Origin: Apodospora peruviana | Lineage: Eukaryota > Ascomycota > Sordariomycetes > Sordariales > Lasiosphaeriaceae | Direction: 5' to 3' | Length of the DNA: 64,000 bases | Assembly (NCBI GenBank): GCA_033439685.1 | Contig: JAUEDM010000008.1 | Span: 1,302,001 to 1,366,000, forward strand | Shown: positions 56,919-64,000 of the stretch, in pieces | Position numbering within the stretch: the stretch's first letter is position 1 | Layout of the letters: each line of letters starts with the position of its first letter | The notes under the pieces: model-generated | The model's input: the letters and a program-made list of their open reading frames with translations, nothing else | What the model was told of the DNA's origin: nothing | The model's database searches: none | Translations under genes and position numbers: made by a program

Positions 56919-57886
56919 AGAGAGGTCCTGTTCCTATCGCACAAAATTCAGGGTTTGTAAGCTTCACGGGGCAATATAAGAGTTCTGGGACCCCCTTCCT
57001 GCTCGTCCTCTCTAGATCAATGCAACAAACATTTTCAGCGCATTTTTCCGTGCCCACATCTTTCGTGTCACAGTTCCAGAGACGAACATATTTGTGTCTA
57101 GCAGGAGCTCCCAAATCTTGTGAGGACTTTCAGACGACGTGTTGAATAAATGCTCTGGATGGGGATAATAATGTTGAAATTGGGCATATGTTGGGATGAC
57201 TAAGGTACCTACCTACCTGAGATATAATGGTACATCGCTTTGATTAGGTAGATGAGATAGCTGCTTGATGTGCAGTAATCTAAATTCCTAGTTGCTGCTC
57301 AACCCATGATAGGTCTGTTCCGGTGTGTGCCCCGAGAACTAGATGGTGCAGATGCTCTATCACAATCTGAACACACTGCCCCTGATATCAATACCGCTTT
57401 TCACGTATCTACCCGGAACCGGCGGCAACACACGGAACTGTGTCTGGTTTCATATTGATATTGCACTTCTACTTCATACACCAGTCAAGCCACCCGTGGC
57501 TGTTTGGCCGGCCATACTAGGTCTCGCATGTCGCGTGTTATCCACCTTTTTTTTTTGCAGTTGAGTTGCACAATCCAGTCCCAATCCCTTTTCCTCTGCT
57601 TGTCGGCTAACCCAGAACACGACCAGATCCTACCAGAACCTCCGGTCTATTAACAATTAGTTAGACGGAAGACGCTAAGCACATTTTGTTCTCTATAAAG
57701 CCTATAAAGCCCAAAAAAAAAAAAAAACCTGGTATCGTATTCACGAGTCAATAAACTCAATTCGCGTCTCCCCTTGTCCGCTGAACAAAAACCGTATCCC
57801 CCGCCATTACTACTACTCAGAGGCCGGCAGCTCTTCCTCTCCTTCACATGTTCTTGCTCGTCCTGCGGATCTGCGACGAACTTGAG
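56919..57886. other. Intergenic region
   Basis: Mostly non-coding. A short Cys-rich plus-strand frame (about 56961-57101, with CPHLSCHSS and EHICV) might be a remnant or extra exon of the preceding gene. An A-rich run of 16 lies near 57713-57727. Confidence 0.4.
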
Positions 57887-59772
57887 TCACGTGCGGTTAA
57901 CTCCGTGATCCATAGCGCAGCAGACATGGGTTGGGTTCTCGACCATCCGGCCGGCGTCGACGTGCAGCTTGACCTGGCCGACGGAGCGTGAGCCGCCATT
58001 TCTGTAGCCCAAAACGATGCCCTCGACGCAGGTCCCTCTCTTGCTATCCTCCGAGCAGCATTTGAGGGAGTAAAAGACTCCGCAGAGGCGATGTCACTCA
58101 AAGGCGCGGCGCTCAAGTAGAACAGCGTCCCGGTGGGCCGGACTGGTGGCGGTGACATGTATGGCTTGAAGGGGCTTCCGAACGCGGGCGGATCACCGTG
58201 GTAAGAGGTTGCTGGGGAAGAAAGGGACGGTCTCTCTATCCCAGGGAGCAGGCCGAGATATGGCACGAGGGTGGCGCGGCCGCTGTCGATCGGCTGACCG
58301 TAGATCAGTGTCGTGGGAGGCTCCTTTCTACGAGGCAAACTGCCCTCAATTGGGCTGCTGATCCCTATGCTGCTCCAGGAACCAATGAATACATCGCCTG
58401 CGAGACGACTGCGAATCTCATGGTGCGACGAGCGGTGTAAGCAGAGTTTCCGGTGACTGTAAAGGGGGGATATGTGGGACGAGAGAAACGTACGAGTATA
58501 TTCAAGCCGAACTCCTCGGTCTCACGGGCTCTCATATTCAAGATCTGATCTGATGGGGATATTGGAAAGAAGACCCAAGATGGTTGTCAATGTTTCGGCA
58601 GTTGTTCACAAGAAGAGATCGCACCGGAGTCATTGGTGCGATGCGCGTGTATGCTGAGAAGCATACCCCGCCAATAGAAGAATGTCAACCCGAAGATAGC
58701 ATCCAACTCTACTGTGCGGAAATGCTTCCGTAAATTGCTCTTGGCACGGAAGATTGTGCAGCCGTTAGATTCGGTGGCGCGGGTGTGTCCCAGACCCGAA
58801 GTTGTTCGGGCTGCTGGCCTGGCTCTCCCCGAATCTGGACACGGCGGTCCTTCAAGCAGAACTTGGGGTCTTTTAGAAACCCCCTTTTTTGTACGACAAA
58901 TGCTAGGCTCTCGGATCTCTCTCCCCTGTAAGCTGGGATGTCAGGAAGACGCTCTATCCTTGAATGCCCCCAGCATCAATTGTGAGGCGGATCACTGCCT
59001 GGAAGGGAGATACCGGATCGTCGAGAGAGTGTTGTTCGAGGTTGGAGGAAGCCGCAGAAGGATCATTCGGTTCCCATAATTCGAGTTCGCCTCCCCGTTC
59101 CCACTTCGCAATACCGTCGAGGGGCAAGGTATATAAGGGCTCTGGAAGTGTGTTTGAGAGATGTTCGGCCAGAGTCAAGACAGAAACTGTCCGCCAAAAC
59201 AGTAAGTGGGGAGAACACCGGCGGATCATATCGAGTATCTCTGGGGAATTGAGGAAGTTATGCAAGGCCTACCACTGTAGCCGTCCTTTCAAAGGCCGCT
59301 CGAGACATGAAGTAGCCGCGTATCCACGGTATAGGAAACGCTTTCGGCCAAGGACTCCTACACAGGCCGGTTTTCCACAGACGGCTTTCGGCATCGAGCT
59401 CGTCGAGAGCGCATGCATGGGCGAATATGGCAGAGCAGTCATAGTGGATTGCGACGGCGTTGGGGGTTGGGGGCCGCTTTTGAAAAAAGGACAGGCTCGG
59501 TCCGCATCCTGGCCGTCGACAGAGCTGAAAACCATCGACGCCGGCATGCCTGAAGTCCGTTGTAGGGAAAGGAAACGGTCTGGTGCGGCCTCGGTAGGTA
59601 TCCGCACTACCAAATACTGAGCAGGATGGATGTTTAGCGTATGGAATTCGACCTTGGGTCTTTGGGTGTTCTTACAGGCAATGACACGCTCGTGGTCCAA
59701 GATAACATCCCCGCACGCGCCGCAACAGGAAACCAAGTCCAGGCAGTTAATCAGGTGTTTCTCGGGGTTCAT
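57887..59772 (-). pseudogene. Decayed member of an expanded fungal family (F-box-like, function unknown)
   Basis: A chain of conserved segments in changing minus-strand frames. In order: MNPEKHLINCLDLVSCCGAC; then AIHYDCSAIFAHAC with RLWKTGLCRSPWP; then LNSPEILDMIRRCSPHLLFWR with LPLDGIAKWERG; then IRLTIDAGGIQ and, one frame over, IERLPDIPAYRGER, SLAFVV and LRVWDTPAPP; then LTFFYWRGMLLSIHAH; then PPTTLIYGQPIDSGRATL, GTLFYLSAAPLSDIAS; then CVEGIVLGYRNGGSRSVGQV to the stop at 57887. The order and motifs (zinc-site start, HxDC, LPxEIxxMIR..S, IRL.ID..GI..IERL, SVGQ) fit one large paralogous ascomycete family, usually annotated as hypothetical or F-box proteins. At least four frameshifts separate the blocks (near 59470, 59268, 58955 and 58070), plus stops between, so it cannot make a full protein. 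Confidence 0.7.
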
Positions 59773-60331
59773 TTTCTTCTTCTTTTTGGATTCTGGTGGT
59801 CAGTGTAATACGAAAACCCAGATTCTGAAATTGTGCTTCCTGGCTCTCGGGATGGGGGTTCGACCGGAATTCGGGCAGTCGACTCCGGATCCTGAGGTTG
59901 AGCATGTAAGGGAGGAGGGAGTTGGAGGGATCGACTGAGTTCAGCCACACTGCAGCGCCATCGGTGGCCGTCCAGTGACTCGCTACTCCGTAAAACAGTG
60001 ACATGTAGTACCCGGAGCAGCACCTGCCTGCCCTTGGCCTTCAGCCGACACCGCTGCATGCTGGTTGCCGCCCCGGGCTCCAAACTCCCCGGATTCCACA
60101 GGTCGGCATTATAAGGGAACGTTGAGCACCCGGCATACGACGTGATGGCTTCAGCAGGCCGAAACCCTTCCTTCCAATTCAAGTGTCTTCCCCTTGAGTG
60201 CACCACGGTGTAGCAATTACGAGCTCTCAGCCGAATGCTACCCACGTACACTCTGGGTCCGCCGCACTTCAACACCGTAAACTGGAAGAGCTCGACAAGA
60301 TGTTTACCAGGGTCTTTTTTTGCCGTCGTGG

Positions 60332-60364
<33 letters not shown>

Positions 60365-60536
60365 ACGTGACAGTCTACTTAAGGGCAGGTCTCGCCATCT
60401 CTTCTCCAGCTTTGCATTGTTGTTCGGTGCAAGTTAGCCTGATCTCGACTGACCCGATAAACGCAACCAGCTTGTTTCGTTTAACCGTCCGCAGCCCAAG
60501 ATCCCCTGAAGACCCGGTGACATTTCCATCCTCGGA
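59773..60536. other. Intergenic region with GTT microsatellite
   Basis: No supported gene. A pure GTT run lies at about 60331-60364. It is upstream of the alpha/beta hydrolase relic. Confidence 0.5.
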
Positions 60537-61929
60537 ATGTCCAGCGACACGCCAACCGATGTGCAAGATGGAGGAAACGGCTTGCCGAAGTTCGAACCCC
60601 CGCCGCTCCTCACAAAGATCCGGTATGCGAGTCTCGTCTTCCTGATGAAGGCATTCGAGGGCTCTATATCTTGGTTTCGGCAGTTAAAGGACCCTTTTAT
60701 CCCAACTGAGGTGACTCCTGACCTCGTCAAAGCGTACGAATGCCGCCCGAATCTCCCAGTCAGCTGTGTGCACCCCGGAGCCCTCCCATTGCACGGTACA
60801 CTGAGAGCTGACAGGTGGACATTGCCAACACAGAATCTTCCTGCCGACTTCCTACGACCCAACCCAGCTTCGAATGCTGCCCACACTCTTCACCATCCAC
60901 GGTGGCGGTTTCGTCATCGGCCACGCCCGCACCGACGACGAGTGGAATCGTGCCTTCGCTGACGGACAAGACACGATGGTGGTCGCCCTCAACTACTCCA
61001 AAGCGCCCGAGATTCCGTTCTCAACGGCCGTCCACGATCTCGAAGCCCTCTTGCATGCCGTTCTCGACGACAAGTCTCTGCCTATCGACTGCGAAATCAG
61101 CCCACGCAGCAGCACAGCAGAACACAGCAGTAGTCGCAGTCGCACAGCGATCCTCGGCTTCTCCGCCGGCGGCAACTTGTCGCTCTGCGTCAGCCAGCTG
61201 CTCAGTGTCCGTTCGCCCCCCCACGGCAGCCCCGCAGCGGCCGTCAGCGTCTACGGTTATCTAGACTTATCTAGAAATGAGCGTACGACCGCAGGACAAG
61301 CTCCCGAACCGGCCGTGGAAGCCTTCTTTCCCACCGCCGCGAAACGGAACCGCCGAGCCGTTGATGGCCTTCGCACTGGCATTCGAATGGGCGTATATAC
61401 CTTGTGGGCAGGACCTGTGCGACCCGCTTCTAAGTCTGCACTTCGCGCCGCGGGAGAAACTGCCGCCGTTTGTGGGCATTGTTGCCGCCGAGCTGGATAT
61501 GATGACGCACGAGGCATGGAGACTCGCATCTCGGCTGGCGGGAGAAGGCGTCGTCAAGTGTGAGAGTGGTGGTACGGATACGGATACGGCGGCGGTGGCC
61601 AGTGAGTCAAAAACGCTGCGCAAGATACTCAACCGAAGCAGCGAGGACCCAAAATGGCGGATCTGCGGCCGAGAGCAGCCTTCGGAGCACGTTGGCGGGC
61701 TGGAGGGACTGTCGCCGGCGGACGTGACGAGCGGTTCGCGTTTGAAGAGAATTGGGACGCTGGAGGGGTAAAGTGGCTGCTTGTGCCAGATGTGATGTAT
61801 GGATTTGACAACCGTGGATTTCGGACGTTCTTTGGTGGTAAAGAGTCGAATGAGTATGCCGAGGTCAAAGGTAAGGCGTGCCAAGCCGAGATTGTTAGGT
61901 GGCTCAGAGAGACGGTCTGGTGTTCGTAG
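60537..61929 (+). pseudogene. Decayed alpha/beta hydrolase (hormone-sensitive-lipase type)
   Basis: Starts MSSDTPTDVQDGGNGLPKFE with a probable 49-nt intron (60766-60814). Then TLFTIHGGGFVIG (oxyanion HGGG), YSKAPEIPF, the nucleophile elbow ILGFSAGGN, and VYGYLDLS. Here the frame is lost near 61265-61285: RPQDKLPNRPWKPSFPPP continues one frame over, through AFEWAYIPCGQDLCDPLL and IVAAELDMMTHEAWRLASRL (catalytic Asp region). A second shift near 61700 is needed to reach DERFAFEENWDAGGVKWLLVPD and MYGFDN, ending 61929. In the family the last block is normally HGFD with the catalytic His; here it is TAT (Tyr), one C-to-T change from CAT. Two frameshifts plus the lost His point to a pseudogene. 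Intact homologues are esterases/lipases of group H. Confidence 0.75.
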
Positions 61930-62052
61930 CCGAGATGCTTTTCGTAATGACAATAAACTCGAATGTGTGAACCTTGTGAAGAATCTATGATGCAATTGAT
62001 GACGAGTCAGTGAGAAAGTTCTAAGAAAAAAAAGAAAAGGTTAAAACTGAAC

Positions 62053-62139
62053 TCCCCTCGACCGGAATCGAGCCGGTGACCTTTCGGTTATGATCTGACA
62101 ATTACAGCCGAACGTGATAGCCAACTACACCACAAGGGG
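62053..62139 (-). tRNA. tRNA-Tyr (GUA) with 13-nt intron
   Basis: On the minus strand the cloverleaf closes. The acceptor stem is CCCCTTG with CGAGGGG (C1-G72, the eukaryotic Tyr identity pair, discriminator A). The D arm is TGTAGTTGGCTATCA; the anticodon stem is TTCGG/CCGAA with loop CTGTAA before a 13-nt intron (TTGTCAGATCATA) at the canonical 37/38 site. The T arm is ACCGG-CTCGATT-CCGGT. Eukaryotic tRNA-Tyr genes carry an intron here as a rule. The T loop begins CTC in place of TTC, a mild oddity. A T-rich terminator is not obvious just downstream on this strand (TTTTCTTTTTTTTC lies about 15-30 nt further, fitting Pol III). Confidence 0.88.
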
Positions 62140-64000
62140 TTTTATTCTGTTGTGGGGGGATGCAAAACTGGTAACTTATCAGACCTTGGCATCCCATCGG
62201 CAGAGTATCCTTACAGCCCCGCTTCGTCCCGGGCCCTGAGCTAACACCACTTTCCAGGTAAGCCTGAAGAGGAAGTGGGTCTGTTTGTACAGTACCTTTA
62301 GGCAGCTATCCCTAACTTCAAGGCGCTCAGTCTTTACAGTTTATCAGCGCTGACTCATTCCTCACCCTCCGTTACGAAGTAACCCCGGAGTCTGTACTGT
62401 CGTCAAGATTTGAAAGCGCCGCACGACACACCAAGGCGAGCCCAATAAGCCAGTGGCAACATGTCTTTCAGGGGCGGCTCCACTACTGCCCCTCGTGGGT
62501 GGCCTAAATTGTTACTACACAAACCTCTCCTCAAACCCAGTACTTAATCCTCCCAGACTTCCCCCGGCTTGCCACAGGTCCTTTATGTACCTTTAGATAG
62601 TGAGTCATCACTAACACCAGAATCCATCGACGGTTTAATATGTATCAGGTTATGCATAGTACAACACGGGTTTTTAGCGAGGCAAAACTATCTTTAACAA
62701 AACAACGACTTAACGAGCGCTCGAGGTATGGTCCGATATGTATTGTCGAATCAATTCATACCTGCCTGGGTCATTGGTCTGTAGAATTACATGATGGAAG
62801 TTCCCCATTGACGGGGCCAGTTCCAGGGAGAAGATCTACTTTGCACGGAAGAGATCATCGGGAGAGGAGTGTTCTCGCCTCACAGGTGGACTTTAAGCCG
62901 CAGGCACCTAGTTCCGATGTTGATACCGGCGAAAAGACGTCGGTGTTTTTAGAGGGGCCTGCCGGAAGCTGTCGCGTCGCGGGGGGACATTGATGTATTG
63001 GCCCGCTGAAGTCCTGAACCTGTCGAGAGGAACTGGGCAGCCACGAGTGGACGTGTACCGCAACAAGTTTTGGGGTAAAGGACACACGGCTGTGTAAGGT
63101 AGGTAGCGTTTTGCCGTTACTTTCAGATCTGGAAGTTTCAGTCAACGACCGACTCAATGGTCTACATTGAGGCTATCCATCCAATACAAAAGCTCAAATA
63201 TCGCGAGGGGCATAACGTCCAAGTATCTACTTGTTGAAATAAGTAATGCCATGCAAATGCTGTTGATATAAGCAGGCATAACTAACTACATCATGGCTTC
63301 AAGGAGCAAATTACTTTCAGTTCTGCCTTTCAAAGCAGCTGGAAGTCATAACCCGATATCAACAACAGGTCCCAAACCACCCTAACCCTCTACCTTAATC
63401 AAGAATGGAAATGCAGATTGCATCCGCCGCCCGGACGTCATTTGTCTGGTTGCGAGGCGGGTGCGGGATTTCTAATTGTATAATACGGAACTATACGGAT
63501 GTATTCAGATCAGAGTTTCCCACCAGCCACCGTGAGTCTCACAACATCAGCACGCATTACATTACATATCTGCCACGCTGCATTCAGTCACTGGGCTATC
63601 GTATAATCCGGCCAAAGCCAGATCGCCTGCGGAGCAAACTTCAACTTAAAGGGGAAGTTTTTCTCTCCAAGTCAAAAACAAGATCAGTAACAAATCATTC
63701 CAGCGGTGGGTTAATATAAGTGGGACAACATGCTCAGCTGTGAACCCCACGCGTGAATCTAAGGTTTGAGAGGTAATATTTTCGTCTTTTAGGTTCAGAC
63801 CGAATGTCTCTATGGCTGTTTTTGCAGTTCCTGCCCATTGACCACCCTCCCCCCCAACACATCACAACCCACAAAACAATACCCACGTACGTAGCTTGCC
63901 ATGCCTCGACCAGTCGTGATATGAGGTCCAGCACCCCAACCCCTTAATTACGTGTCTGTCTTGCATCCGAGGCTGTTGCTAGCACGCTCAGTCACTTGAT
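62140..64000. other. Intergenic region to window end
   Basis: No gene recognised in 1.86 kb. Open frames up to 117 codons lack family features. Short GTACCT/TAGGTA-type motifs recur (62285-62300, 62590-62600). Confidence 0.45.

Overview
The window looks like a filamentous ascomycete (Pezizomycotina, probably Sordariomycetes). Genes carry short 40-110 nt introns with GT..AG ends and CTAAC/CTGAC-type branch sites, lie on both strands and are separated by 1-2 kb of non-coding DNA. The proteins include Vps13, a Sit4-associated SAPS protein, an Mep/Amt ammonium permease and a tRNA-Tyr with a short intron. All exon borders were worked out by eye from reading frame and splice signals.

Layout. 0-6 kb: 3' part of a sarcosine-oxidase-like flavoenzyme, a small secreted protein, and an ammonium permease (minus) with GATA-factor sites upstream and a GC-AG first intron. 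6.3-15.9 kb: a complete VPS13 (minus, about 3208 aa). 17-21 kb: a mitochondrial DUF3429/TMEM69-like membrane protein, a doubtful membrane-protein-like segment, and a tubby/LURP-one-like protein. 21-28 kb: a gene-poor stretch ending in a long pyrimidine-rich leader before a small acidic conserved protein with a His/Gln tail. 30.7-34 kb: decayed remains of a ubiquitin-like-domain (ULD) protein that reads, in one frame, into a LaeA-like methyltransferase, followed by a short NTF2-like fragment. 34-40.5 kb: a TDT-family (sulfite/C4-dicarboxylate) transporter, a single-pass membrane protein with two HxxHC motifs as in UstYa/DUF3328 proteins, and a secreted precursor with 15 tandem Kex2-bounded peptide units. 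41.8-49 kb: a Ser-rich GPI-anchored wall protein, an SGNH hydrolase, a 5'-truncated LINE with a perfect 14-bp target-site duplication, and an acyl-CoA-dehydrogenase-like (DszC/SfnB type) enzyme. 50.7-55.7 kb: the SAPS protein, probably extended by a second exon. 56.6-62.1 kb: a small Cys-rich secreted peptide, two decayed genes (an expanded fungal family and an alpha/beta hydrolase) and tRNA-Tyr(GUA).

The most interesting find is the pair at 37-40.5 kb. The repeat precursor has a signal peptide, KR-separated octapeptides with an invariant Trp and a strong TATA box. It lies 1.9 kb from the double-HxxHC protein, with a transporter and a (dead) methyltransferase further out. This recalls dikaritin-type fungal RiPP loci (ustiloxin, phomopsin, asperipin, epichloecyclin), but the core has neither Tyr nor Cys and does not match a pheromone or a known dikaritin that I can name. 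Several genes here are pseudogenes with frameshifts, lost catalytic residues or C-to-T stops, so the window mixes a conserved core with decaying accessory DNA.
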